Positions 1 to 10,789 of a stretch of 64,000 bases of DNA are shown here, piece after piece. Numbering within the stretch: the first letter of the stretch is position 1; each line of letters begins with the position of its first letter. The position numbers were made by a program, and so were the translations under genes. The notes below the pieces were generated by a model. It did no database searches. It had not been told where the DNA came from and saw only the letters and a list, made by a program, of their open reading frames with translations. The DNA comes from Romanomermis culicivorax (lineage: Eukaryota > Nematoda > Enoplea > Mermithida > Mermithidae), in NCBI GenBank assembly GCA_963922205.1, contig CAWUHX010000038.1, positions 1 to 64,000 on the forward strand, written 5' to 3'.

Positions 1-26
1 AAGCAGTGGTATCAACGCAGAGTACT
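1..26 (+). other. Residual amplification adapter (SMART/ISPCR type) at contig start
   Basis: The first bases, beginning AAGCAGTGGTATCAACGCAG and ending in AGTACT, match the common SMART/ISPCR oligonucleotide, also used as the amplification adapter in ultra-low-input long-read library kits. It is followed at once by genomic-looking repeat. This is technical sequence, not genome. It implies that position 1 is a contig end and that the DNA was PCR-amplified before sequencing. Confidence 0.93.
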
Positions 27-190
27 CCTATGCTTATCCATTGCCTATGCTTAACCATTGCCCCCCCCCCAAAACCCATAGTCTACGAGAACTTTTTTTC
101 GCCTATGCTTAACCATTGCCCCCCCCCAGGGGGCGCCCCAAAAATCCATAGTTCACGATAATTTTTTTCGCCTATGCTTAACCATTGTCC
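27..190. repeat. Short minisatellite with poly-C tracts
   Basis: The 17-mer CCTATGCTTAACCATTG, with one variant base in the first copy, occurs at 27, 44, 102 and 171. The copies are separated by poly-C tracts and two related spacers of the form ...CCCATAG..ACGA.AA.TTTTTTTCG. The spacing is irregular (17, 58 and 69 bp). Nothing coding is apparent. Confidence 0.75.
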
Positions 191-555
191 CCCAGAGTTC
201 CGGGCTATGCTACTAGTAGTATCCATGCATGCACCTATCACGTGCCGACGAATTTGGTCGAACGTCACGTGATTCACATCACAATTTTCCGTTATGTTTT
301 TCATTACATTTTGTGTTACAGTAATTTGCATCAATTTTGCATTTTGTTTTTATAATTTTTACATGCAATTTATGTGTGTACCTTCTTATGTTTCGTTTCT
401 GTTTCATTTGTGCACATTTTATTTCCTTTTCGATTTATTATTTTCTAACGCACACGTAGACTACGGTATGTACCCGCTAGTCAAGAATTTGCATTAGAGA
501 TAAGCTCTCTGAGCTCATCGCTGTAATTGGAGCACAACGTGCACCTCTTATCAGT
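191..555. other. Non-coding stretch, nothing recognised
   Basis: AT-rich, T-biased sequence followed from about 497 by the first weak stem (GATAAG near 499 with CTTATC near 547). I see no gene, splice pattern or mobile-element end here. Confidence 0.5.
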
Positions 556-777
556 AAAAACTAGTGACGTTTCACAACCTGAAACAACTAGTTTGAAATT
601 CTCACTATGTTAAGCATGGAGAGTGGAAACTCGCCCCAATGCTTAATGTTGTGAACTGGAAAATGTCTATGGGACCATAGGCATCTTCTGCAACGATTTC
701 CGCTGCAGAAGTTAGCTTGGGGGAGTGTTAACTCCACCCAAGGCATACTGTAGTTTATGGAGGCCCTTTAAAAGGGC
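556..777. other. Chain of consecutive perfect stem-loops
   Basis: At least six hairpins follow each other with almost no gap. AAACTAGT(558-565)/ACTAGTTT(587-594) encloses GTTTCA/TGAAAC. TTAAGCAT(610-617) pairs with ATGCTTAA(639-646). CTATGG(667-672) pairs with CCATAG(675-680). CTTCTGCA(685-692) pairs with TGCAGAAG(704-711). A CTTGGGGGAGT/ACTCCACCCAAG stem spans 716-742. GCCCTTT/AAAGGGC spans 763-777. No protein is encoded. The last two hairpins overlap the start of the LTR-like unit, so part of this could be the 3' end of an old retroelement. Confidence 0.7.
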
Positions 778-1319
778 ATGTTTTGTCATTTTTGGGTCTT
801 GTCTTCGACTCTAATCGGTTGTTGCGTTTCAGCCTTGCGCCTTGCGTTTTGCCATTCATCGCCTTATTATTATATTTGTTATATTTCAACTGTGTTTGCC
901 ACTCGTCAAATAAAATTTGCATATTCTCGCCTCCGGCCTCCTTCATATACATTACCACTACAGTCACCCGACCGTAGGAACTCATCCCCATTGCCGTTAA
1001 TCAAGAACCCCGTCCCCCTCACTGAGGAAACGTTTGATACTGCCGCCTGCCGATCCGCAGCCGCATTACCCCACGCCGAATGGCTCAGATTCCCGTACCC
1101 GCTCTTCGCCCTCCGTAGGACCCACGCTTTGACCCCAGAACCCGTCGCCCAGCGCAGAGTAGTTTGAGAAGAGGATTACTAAGTCTTCTCAGGGGTTATT
1201 ATTGTTGAGGGTATATTTGTGGGAGTCTCCCCTAAGCTAGTTTCCCCCGGAAGTACCCTCAGTTGAGCAAGCCCTCAGACCCTTAAGGTCAGGGCCAATA
1301 AAGGGGATTTAGGTTAACA
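726..1319 (+). mobile_element. Orphan LTR-like unit
   Basis: A 594-bp unit begins TGTTAAC and ends GTTAACA, giving the TG...CA termini and short inverted ends typical of an LTR. A purine run (TTGGGGGAG) lies immediately upstream, like a polypurine tract. A TTTAAAAGG TATA-like box lies near 768 and AATAAA near 911, as in a U3-R layout. TTGGG follows the unit directly and could be a primer-binding site. No second copy is in the window and the 5-bp flanks (GGGAG, ATTGG) differ, so it is not a clean solo LTR. It may be one end of a decayed element, possibly BEL/Pao-like, but that is inference. Confidence 0.45.
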
Positions 1320-2997
1320 ATTGGGTCCCCTACAGTACGCCATTCTGGGAATGGCACCATCCCTCATTCTCAGTGAATGAGGACTAGGGATTGGCACCCC
1401 TGACCCGGCTGCGTTGTCCATTATTCTACAGCCCAACCCTAGGACAAGGCCGAGGTACACGATAGGTTTACCTGTGGTAGTACCAGCTGGGTTAAGTTCC
1501 CGAAGTAGATAAACCAAAGGGAGCCACCCAACGGGGTCACAGCATGCCACTTCCAGTGACATGGCCATATTGCCTATGGGATATGGTATGGGTTTCCCAT
1601 CAATGTGACTGATCACCACTTCGTTTAATGTGACATGGCTCCCAATTTCTACTTAATGTGACATGGCGAGGCTGGAAAATCGACCTTTAAGTCTGACTTT
1701 ACAGTCCTTAGGAATGAACCTTTTACCCTTTTGAGTGCGATACCTCTTTCAATTAGGTAAATTTTCGGTTTGAGTGGGGAAACCCCCCTCAGATCATGAG
1801 AATCGCCACTTGAGTGGGATAACCTCTATCAGGTCTGCTGATTCGCATTCAAAGTGGATTACTGACCCTATGGATGAACTTTTTGCCCTCATGTAAGTCG
1901 GATACGCCCGTAAGCAGGTACACTACCCCTTAGGTCGGAATAGGCCCTTATGTTCGAGTTTAACGCCACCTCAGATAGCACTGCATATTGAGTAGAATTT
2001 AATTACTGTAGATCGGGATTTGCCCCACGTGTGATTAAATTAATGATTCTTGTGAGTAACTTAATGCCTTATGAGTACAGTAACACCCGTAAGCTTAAAT
2101 TAATCCCCTGGTGTCCGATTTTTTTCCCCAGAGTGAATCCCCAAGAGTCATATATTCCCAGAGTCGAGTAAATAGAGTATTCTGCCTAAATCTCCTCTGA
2201 GCTTTCTTTTTCTTTTCATTTCCATTTTTCTATTTAATTTGGGCCTCCATCCACTGCGTGTGATCAGATAGGTTACTGTAGCACCATATGGCCTGTTGGT
2301 TACAGTACAACTGCGATTAGCACGTACTCTAACTACAGTATACCTGGGTATGGGTACTTGAGTATCACAGCCCATGAGGTTTTCACAGCCCCTGAGGGTT
2401 TCAGGATCTCCGATCACGAGATACAGTACACCTTCCACTCTTGATTCTGGACGTCAAGTGTGGTCGTGATTTGTTACTTGTGTCCGGTATGTGTGTCAAC
2501 ACACTTTTTCAAAATTTTTCTTATCTTCACTGAGCACTAGCCAAGTTGCTCATTTTTCCAGCCACTCAAGCCAAAAAATTATACTGTTGACACATATAAC
2601 ACCGTACTTAGCAGATCACATTGCTTATCTCTTGGGCCTCAAATTTTATTTTATTTGCTTTACTTTTTATTTTCTCGGTCTTCTATGCGTAGCGTGTGAC
2701 CCAATTATAATAACTTTTTCACCCAATAAATTTTCTAATCTCAAAAATCAACTCAAATAAAAACTAATAATCCATTTTTTTTTCTCCCCTTTTCTAAACA
2801 AACAAATTAAAATTTATCCTTTTTCCTACCAAAAACAAATAAAACATTCTCTTTTCACTTCTTATCAAATTTATCCAAAAAAAAACATTTTCTTCACCGG
2901 TCACACATACGTCATAGTTGGCAACCCTTCAGTAGGTCATTTTATTTTTTCCACTACTGTATGGTCTTCTCTCTTCTCTCTCTCTAGGTGGTTGCAC
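1320..2997. other. GC-richer, hairpin-dense non-coding region
   Basis: No convincing coding sequence. Perfect local hairpins are frequent: GCCATTC/GAATGGC (1339-1355), directly followed by CCTCATTC/GAATGAGG (1362-1382), and ATGGG/CCCAT (near 1589-1601). A 14-mer TTAATGTGACATGG is repeated at about 1625 and 1653. From about 2470 to 2980 the sequence becomes T/A-rich and unstructured, with nothing recognised. Confidence 0.55.
1731..2110. repeat. Degenerate tandem repeat, ~40-bp period
   Basis: About nine to ten diverged units carry the core TTGAGTGGGATAACCYC..CAG. Clear examples are near 1731, 1771, 1812 and 1850, with weaker ones continuing to about 2100 (TAAGTCGGATACGCCCGTAAGCAG, TTAGGTCGGAATAGGCCC). 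Units are too diverged to be a young satellite. Period and copy number are estimates by eye. Confidence 0.5.
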
Positions 2998-3800
2998 GTG
3001 GTGACGATCTTACCGATCGTGACCACTGACGTTTGCAACAACAACTTATTGTGTTGTTGTTATGAGGTGATGTGTCTTGGGCAACCCTACCTCTGACGTC
3101 CGCAACTACCTCACATGCTGCTGTTGCACTGAGGCATACCTAGCTAGATTATGCCTCTGACGTCAGCAATGGCCGCATAGCATGTGGTCATTAAGGGGTT
3201 GATGGTTCTCTGCGTCCTCCCCCCGCTTTGGCAACAGCTGCATCCCTTGCTGTTGCTTTAAGGGGTGGGTGGCCCTCCAGCTTTCTGATGTCTGCAACAG
3301 CAGAGGCTCCTGTTGTTGCACTACGACCGGTCAGCTATTCTGACTTCAGTCTTTGACGTCAGCAACAACAATGCACCGTATTGTTGTTCGGAGATGTGAG
3401 GCCTTACAAACCGCACATCTGGCGTCTGCAACAACTGCATCTCATGTCATTGTTGTAGGATAACTGAGACTCAGCTATTACCTTATGACGTCAGCAATGG
3501 TGATGCTCCGTGTGGTCGTAGCAGGGTTGCTGGCCTTAGGGCCCTATCTACTGATGTCCACAATGATAAGTCTCTATTCAGGTATCGGAATTAAGACTTT
3601 ACAGTCTTATTCTGGCGTCAGCAAGGGTCATGCCCCGTATTGCCGTAAGAAGTCTGTAGCCATAGGCTCTTACTTTTTGGCGTACATACTGCAATATGAG
3701 ACTATGGCACCTACATCCCAGTTACCTGAGGTCAGCACCCAGTGTGTTGTGGTGTATATCACATCTTTTGATGTCAGCACTGGGTTACTGTGGGTTTCCA
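2998..3800. repeat. Tandem array of ~65-bp units built from covarying hairpins
   Basis: Units starting with TGACGTCAGCAA or close variants begin at 3027, 3094, 3158, ~3223, 3286, 3354, 3420, 3486, 3552, 3613, 3678, 3727 and 3769; spacing is 61-68 bp until the last two. In most units the motif opens a hairpin whose arms differ between units yet still pair. Examples are GCAACAGC/GCTGTTGC, GCAACAGCAG/CTGTTGTTGC and AATGGCCGCAT/ATGTGGTCATT, the last two pairing only if G:U is allowed. A second hairpin fills the rest of several units (GAGGCATA/TATGCCTC; GATGTG/CACATC; AAGACT/AGTCTT). A related palindrome, GTGGTGACGATC/GATCGTGACCAC, precedes the first unit. No coding potential; function unknown. 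Confidence 0.75.
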
Positions 3801-3833
3801 AGATGCCACTTGAGTCCTAGGTGATGACTGGAG

Positions 3834-5155
3834 AGTAGTAAGGCCAGACCGTGTAGGTCGTATGCTTAAGGATACCCCTATCTTTTGTGTACGACCTATA
3901 ATTTGTCACTTTTGCCCGATTTATAGGTCGTACAGTAAACATACACGATTGGCTTTTGTCGGATTTACAGGTCGTACAGTAAACATATACGGTTAATTTC
4001 TTCGTCGATTTATAGGTCGTACAGTAAACATATACGGTCGATTTATAGGTCGTACGGTTAAAAATACCATAATAGTAGAATTACGGTAATTTTTCGATTA
4101 TGGTAATAAATGTGTTACTGTGGGTTGAAAAGGAAAATCAATGATGAACGCAAAAAGGAAAACTAAAATGAACAAAAAATGGAAAAGAAATAAAAAGAGA
4201 TTGTGTGTAAAAACGGCTTCCCTTCTGGGAAGAGGAAGCCCTCAAAAATTTGCACCCCGGACCCCCTTTGTCAAAAGGGTGCCACCTGCAGGTGTAAATA
4301 TATTTCGGAGGTCCCATTTTCTGAACGATCGTTCAAGTCAACAAATGTCAGAACAGTCAATCTGGTCAGTAATGGTCTGTTTAATGAGTAAAATATCGGG
4401 AGAGTCATTACGCGATGAAACATTATCCTTACGGGTGCATGCGTATAAATTTTGATGTTCTGCCAAAAATGACCAAGAAGGTCTTTTATAAAAATGACCA
4501 GAGCGAGATGACCGTAAAAAGCATGTAGACAAATAAGGTCTTTTATAGAAAGATGACCAAACGAGCTGGTCGTAAAAAGCATGTAGAAAATTTGGAGAGT
4601 TGACATACGGTAAAGGATACAGATTCGGGAATTACCGTAATAGTAGAATTAGGGTAAATTTTTCTATTATGGTAATAGAGGAATTAGGGTAATAGATGTG
4701 TTACTGTAGATGAAAAAGGAAAACATAAAATGAACAAAAAATGGAAAAGAAATAAAAAGTGATCGTGTGTAAAAATGGCTTCTCCCGTGGGCAGAAGAAG
4801 CCTTTCAAAAATTTGCGCCCCTGGACCCCCTTTGACAAAAGGGCGCCACCTGCAGGCGTAAATATGCTCGGAGGCCCCATTCCTGAACGATCGTTCAAGT
4901 CAATCTCAAACGGTCAAATTGGTCAGTAATGGTCTGTTTAATGAGTAAATTCTCGGGAAAGTCATTACGCGATGAAACATTATCCTTACGGGTGCATGCG
5001 TATAAAGTTTGATGTTCTGCCAAAAATGACCAAGAAGGTCTTTTATAAAAATGATCAAAAAATAGTCGTAAAAGACATGTAGAAAAAAGAAAAAATCTTT
5101 ACATATCAAAAAGAAAAATTTTTAATTCGATGCAACATTCTACTTTATTGTAAAA
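3834..5155. repeat. Left terminal inverted repeat, with internal tandem duplication
   Basis: Outer part: several copies of a ~31-55-bp subterminal motif ending GGTCGTACAGTAAACATATA, plus an inverted GTACGACCTATAA. Inner part: a block with hairpins (GGCTTCCC...GGGAAG, CACCTGCAGGTG, TGAACGATCGTTCA) followed by A/T-rich spacers. This inner block is present twice in tandem, about 4090-4610 and about 4630-5150, diverged from each other. The repeat stops where the polymerase stop codon lies (5156), so the polymerase gene abuts the TIR. Confidence 0.88.
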
Positions 5156-8100
5156 TTATTTAGTCCAACCATAAGGAAATGTACAAAAATTACATTTCAA
5201 AATACATTTATCATATACTATACGAAATTTTTTCAAAGTTTTACGAGTAACAACTTTACGATCTTGCTGACGCTCTATACGGAGACTATGTACATCTACT
5301 TCTTCTTTTCCATTGTTTTTTACAAAAGCAAAAACCATTCAATGAAGCGAATAAAAATTAACTTTTTTCATAGTATCTGATGACAAAGTGATACCGCGGA
5401 CTTTGATTACGTGATGGTATTGGTCTGTAGAGGGACTGTACAACCTGTAGGCGTAATTTTTAGGACCTCCACTAACAAATTCGGTAATGTAAGAGCCAGA
5501 ACCATATTCACGTAACTCGTCAGTCATTTCACCAAGACACCAACCAGTGGGTACTTGATATTGTTGTTTCTCAACTGTTGACAGGTAAATAATACTATCC
5601 GTGTCAAAATACAATACTCGACTTTTTAATCGCTCAATGTAAGAATATAACTTTAATCGAGCTTGAGCCGTTGTATAAGCTGCAATAACAGCGTTAGTAT
5701 TTCCCATGACTTCGGCAAAATCATCATGTTGACAATATGTTGTTGACACCAATTGTTCATTGATTAGTCTAACATTCTTAATAATATTGGCGACATTCAT
5801 CACAAGTTCAAAATATTCTTTGGGTGCATTGTGGATAACAGTCTTATCCATATTGTTTCGTTGACCAAACTAAAAAAACATAAAAATAATTAAATGAAAT
5901 ACAAAAAACTATGCATAGTTACTTTTCCCCAGAAAGAATTTAGCATTAATTTAGCCAAAGCCCTCTTTCCAGGATTTTTTAAAATTTTTGAAGAATCCAA
6001 TGAAATATTCTCACGATAGTAGACCTCCATCTTGTATTCACGTTTTTGCTCATCTGTCTGAGCTTTAGCAGGATAGCCTTCTCTCTCCTATAAAAATTAC
6101 AATCAAATTCTGTCACATTTACATAATATAAAATTTACTAGTTTCATTTTCATAAAGGTATTGACGTATTGAGTAAATAAACCACCAGTGGGGTTTTTGG
6201 TTGGATGATATTGCTCAATATTATCATAATGCCAAACCTCGAAAATCTTGAGGATCTGAAACAAAAATAATATACATAGAAAAAGAACCATTACCGTAAC
6301 AATATACCTTATATCCCTTCTTTAAGGCTTTATATAATTCTATCGTAACCCATGTACCGTCTAATGCTCTGTCTTGGTCGTTATGCACGCATGCGGTCTT
6401 TTGTGGATCATGCGTGCAAGTTTTGCATAAAGGAAACAATAATTTACCACCATGTCGATACGGTAAAACAGGATGTAAGAGTTTGGGAGGTGGTAAAACC
6501 TTACACTTGATTAACCCCTCATAAGGTTGTGACATTGAACTGACCTCTTCAAAATCTTCAGTAAAGATTTTTGGATGACCTGTAGGGTATTTCCCGTATT
6601 TGTTGACAAACGGGTATAAACTGCATACATCTACATAATTGATCTTTTCCGCAGGTGTACCATCTTCATTGTACTTAATTTTATGATACAGTTTTACAGC
6701 ATTAGTGCGACCGCCAAAGAAAGCTAAAACAAGAAAACTTTTGACAAAATAAAAAAGAACAATTCAAGATTTTACCTTCTCGAGGATTTATAGGTTCCAG
6801 TATTTTGACTGTATCAAAAAATGTTTTCATTTCGGGATCTGAGTGAAGTTGTTGTAAAAGTTTGCACTCCCACATTTCGACTACGCTATAACCGAATGAT
6901 TGAAGTTCCATAACACGATTAAAAGTGCGCTCATATGCATCGACTGCTTTTGTATTATTATCGGCTGTTAATTGATATCTATTTTTCATACATTTAGGGC
7001 AACCATGCCAATAACAACCGTGAAATTCATAAATTGTCGTGTCTTAATGAGCAAACATATAGATATTAAAATTTCAAAAATTTGAACAAAATTACCTGAT
7101 AAACCATCAACTCTGTATCTTCCAATTTGAACTTCGCCACTAAGTTTATGAACTAAGTTTTGAACTTCGCCATTAAGTTTATGTCGAATATACAGTTTTT
7201 CATTTTTATGGACTAACCACTTCAACCATTTTAAGGCTATAACAGATTGTCTTTCTTCTTTACCATAACCTTTGTATGGTATTACACCAATAGTATCTGG
7301 CTTCAAAAATAAACGTCGGAAAACTAAGTTGCAAGCACTAGCAATGGTTATTGAATTTTCAAAAGGATCGACATTTGTTTCTTCCATAAAAATATCGCGA
7401 AATTTCATACAACATTGTCGTAAAACTTGCACATCGCTACGACAGTAGTCAATTAACTCATTATCAAAATTAAATTGACAACCCTAAACAATGATGCATT
7501 TAAATGCAAAACTTTATACTTTTGCAAACTTACTGCTTCAAGCTTTCGATTATAGCACTCCAGAAACGTGGCACGAGCCGCAGGTTTCATAGCATTGTAA
7601 CTGTACATATTGGGTGATGGATATGAGCCAATATATCCATAATTTTCTTTTCTATTAAAGAAATAAGGGAAATATCCTTTACATATTTCACTTATTCCAA
7701 ATGTTTTCGGTAAAGCCGCCAAAGGCATCGGAAGAAAGTTCAGAGAATCAATAATTTTTATGGACCCTACTTTGATACACATCAACTCTAAACCTAAAAA
7801 TAAATAAATAGATGAAAATGAAAAACTATAAACAATTTACTAATTCACCCTTATTAATGATATGTAGTTTATGATGTCCATTACGATACAAAAACTGCAT
7901 TATAAATTGTCCATCGAATCCTCAAGAATTATGCGCTATTGCAGTAATGTTTTTCATACCTTTTGCAAAAAGGTATTCCCAGAAATCATTTAGACATGTA
8001 GATCCTTTGAAAATATGTTCGCGTTGACCGCATGTATTGCAGCAAAAATTTCCCTCGTTTTGACGACACTGATCGCTTACAGTATGGACAACACATAAAT

Positions 8101-9984
8101 TTGGTTCATGTTCGAACACATCCCCTAATTCGCTTTGTCGTAGAATTTTTTCCTGTGTAGTCTCAAAATCATAAAAAACAAATTTTTGATTAACAGGACA
8201 TTTATCGGTAATTCCTGTTTCATTATCATCTAGACACTCATCCTCATCAACATTTGTTTCAAATATATCTTCTTCCTCTTCAATTTGCTTGCTACCAACA
8301 GGTTGCATAAAACATAAATGATCTAAAATAAAAATTTTCATATAAAATAAAATAAAATAAAATAATTACACCATATCTAATACCTTTTTTAGGTACACTT
8401 TTCTTGCATGTTTTGCATTCAAAATAACCGCAATTATGAGGCTTAGAATGTGCTCGTCGAATAAGTGTATCACATTTCTCACACACTTTGAAATGGTCAC
8501 AAATAGATACCCCAGTTTTTTGACGTTTCAATTGACCTCTTTGAGTAAAAGCAAACTTGTGTCAAGCAAAACACTCCTCGTTTTTAAAATATCGCAGACA
8601 ATCTTTGCATTTTCGAGCATTAAATTGATTACATGGGGGTATATCGTAACACTAAGGGCAAATCTTTCTGCATCTGTGTTCCACTTTGTTATTATAGGCT
8701 AGATGGCAATGAGGACAAAAGTAGCTGCGGTCAAAAAATCCAGGCATCTTTGTAATGACGGAGTAATGGTTATCATGGTGGTAAATATTCAAAACATGCA
8801 TTGCTTCAGGTCCTTAAAACTCTAAATACGTACACAATAACAGAAAAATAAAAAACTCTAACCTCTAAATATTAAATCTTTAAAGCGTTCTCTGCTAAAA
8901 ACTTTGATTTGATAATAGGGTAATAAAACAGTTTGCAATTGTTCCCACTGATGAAAACGGCAAGCTCCTTGATGATTAGCTAAGCCTGCTAAGGTCATCA
9001 GTTCTTTAGCAACCTTTGTTTGCAGCAGATGTGACTTGTCAGACTTTCGAATACTTTCCCATTTGTGCTCAGCATTCTTATCTTTTTTATGAATGTAAGC
9101 TCTAGCAACAACTAGAGCTCTAGCAAAACATAAATCATCCGTGTTGTTGATTTGAATAATACAGCGTTTATCTTTTAGAAAATCATTATGTTTTAAATAT
9201 TGATGAGCATTGTGAATACCTTAAATAAATAAATAAATAAAAATCTTACATAAGTAATTTTAATCAGCTTACCGCTACCCGCAGGTGGTGTTACAACAAT
9301 GGTACGAATTGTAGACTGACGACTATCAATTTGTATTTGCTCATTTGATTGAAGAACAGCGTTAAGAGTGTTTACAATCAAGTCTCCAGTTAAAGCATGT
9401 TTTGGTCTAAAAGGTATCAAAACACGACCTTTCGTCAAATCTGGATGGTCAAAGAAAAACCCTATAAACGCATTATCAGCGACATTCTCAGAAATTCGCT
9501 CTACTATACGTTGAAACATTGGCACTATTTGAGCATTTAAATCATCCATATGTTTGGTAGTACGAAAGTTCACAGAGTACTCACGACCTTCGGTATTAAA
9601 ACGCCTAATATTTATGGTACTGGGTTGACCTAGTTCGAAAAAATCATCTGCAACAAAAGATGCATTCGTTACACCTCCACTAACCCCAACACCACCACCA
9701 CCAATTTGAGCTGTTTCGTAAATTTCTTCCTCATCAGAACTGTAAGGCGTATAACTTTTGTATTGATCATCTTCATCATAATCTAAAACAGTTCCTTCTT
9801 CTTCTTCTTCTTCCAAAATATTATTATTATTATCGAGTGTTTCTTCTTCTTCTTTCTCAGAGGTAATATTCTCTGAAGACTCATTCACTATTGTTTCATT
9901 GTCTTCATCAGAAGTAATATCTTCTAAAATTTCCATAGGCATGTCGTCTTTGTCCGAAGTAATATCCTCATAAATAGGTTTCAT
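5156..9984 (-). pseudogene. pPolB: Polinton protein-primed family B DNA polymerase, 11 exons, four nonsense codons
   Basis: Family role: protein-primed replication of the element. Exon model (high to low): 9984-9273, 9219-8863, 8812-8384, 8322-7849, 7793-7534, 7483-7096, 7042-6776, 6723-6308, 6255-6139, 6087-5923, 5869-5156. The exons total 4299 nt (1433 codons, divisible by three) and all ten introns are 50-61 nt with GT...AG ends. Visible motifs: acidic N-terminus (exon 1), Cys/His pairs (exon 3), exonuclease FYDFET and AHNS (exon 4), YCRSD (exon 6), FHGCYWHGC (exon 7), polymerase A DVCSLYP (exon 8), B around LMLNSFWGK (exon 10), C YFDTDS (exon 11). In-frame stops lie at 8654-8652 (TAG), 8564-8562, 7924-7922 and 5341-5339 (all TGA). 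There is no frameshift. Exon 6 carries an in-frame 33-bp tandem duplication. Start chosen as the ATG at 9984. Confidence 0.9.
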
Positions 9985-10789
9985 TATAAAAATTATCTAA
10001 ACTAGAAAATATAAAAACTATAAACTAGAAAAATAGAAAACAACCTATTCATCAAAAACTTATACAGTAATAATAATAGAAAATTTGTATAAATTAGCAA
10101 AAACTATTAATTTTATGGTAGAGATTTAATTATTGTTTACGAGGTTAATGTAGTACTTTTCTTTTTTATGATGGGAAAGCTTTAAAGACCTCTATAACTC
10201 ATGAACACTTGCCTATATCATTTCTTTAGCTTATTTTATTAGCATATAACCAGTTAAAACCAGTTGAAAACCTGTTTTACTGTACAACCCTAGTATTTTT
10301 GTTTTGATTCTTGAAGCTATAAAATAACTGTAATAGCTGCTTATAACCCTGTTGCACCATCTTTTCTTTTTATGTGGAAAAGCTTTAAAGACCCTTATAA
10401 CTCATGCGCACGTGGCTATATTGCTTCTATAGCTCTGACCTTGATAATTACTAAAACACATAAAACACATATATTTTTCTAGCTTTGATCTCAAAGGTTA
10501 CCATACAGCATAAACACATTTTATTTTATTTTTGTAGAACATAGCTCCTCCTCTCATATACTCCTCAGAATAGTAGAATACTGTAGGATATATGTCTTGA
10601 ATATTTATTATGCTTATAACTCCTCCTCTTACAGCTATAAGCTATATATCTTGGTTATTTTATTATAGCTATAACCTCCTTTTACTCTAAAATTTTGAAC
10701 ACTTTATACATTTATCTGTTTTGTTGCTACAAAAACTACTCGCTTCTTCTCTCTCTCTCTCTTTAATATTTCTTCAAGAATTTTCAAAA
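9985..10789. promoter_or_regulatory. Divergent intergenic promoter region of the Polinton
   Basis: This 0.8-kb AT-rich gap separates the leftward polymerase from the rightward gene block. It contains a ~30-bp direct repeat with core AAAGCTTTAAAGACC..TATAACTCATG at about 10173-10203 and 10375-10406. Three pyrimidine-rich CTCCTCCTCT-like blocks lie next to ATA/TATA words (near 10543, 10617 and 10671). A CT-rich tract (CTCTCTCTCT) runs directly up to the start at 10790. Promoter function is inferred from position and repeats. Confidence 0.5.

Noticed and set aside
778-1167. 129-codon ORF within the LTR-like unit
   Set aside because: Overlaps the TATA, AATAAA and R-like region; no protein-like motif and no support from the other frames.
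3027-3800. CRISPR-like array (regular motif with variable segments)
   Set aside because: The constant motif is only ~12 bp and diverged, the variable parts are self-complementary hairpins, and the host is a eukaryote; there are no cas genes.
4141-4455. 104-codon ORF in the TIR (mirrored at 23169-23483)
   Set aside because: It lies in the hairpin-rich TIR, appears on both strands because of the inverted repeat, and is broken in the duplicate block.
5339-8654. Stop-codon reassignment to explain TGA/TAG inside polymerase and ATPase
   Set aside because: TGA ends the pVI-like gene (overlapping the capsid ATG) and the env-like ORF, and TAG ends several intact genes, so both act as stops here; pseudogenisation is simpler.
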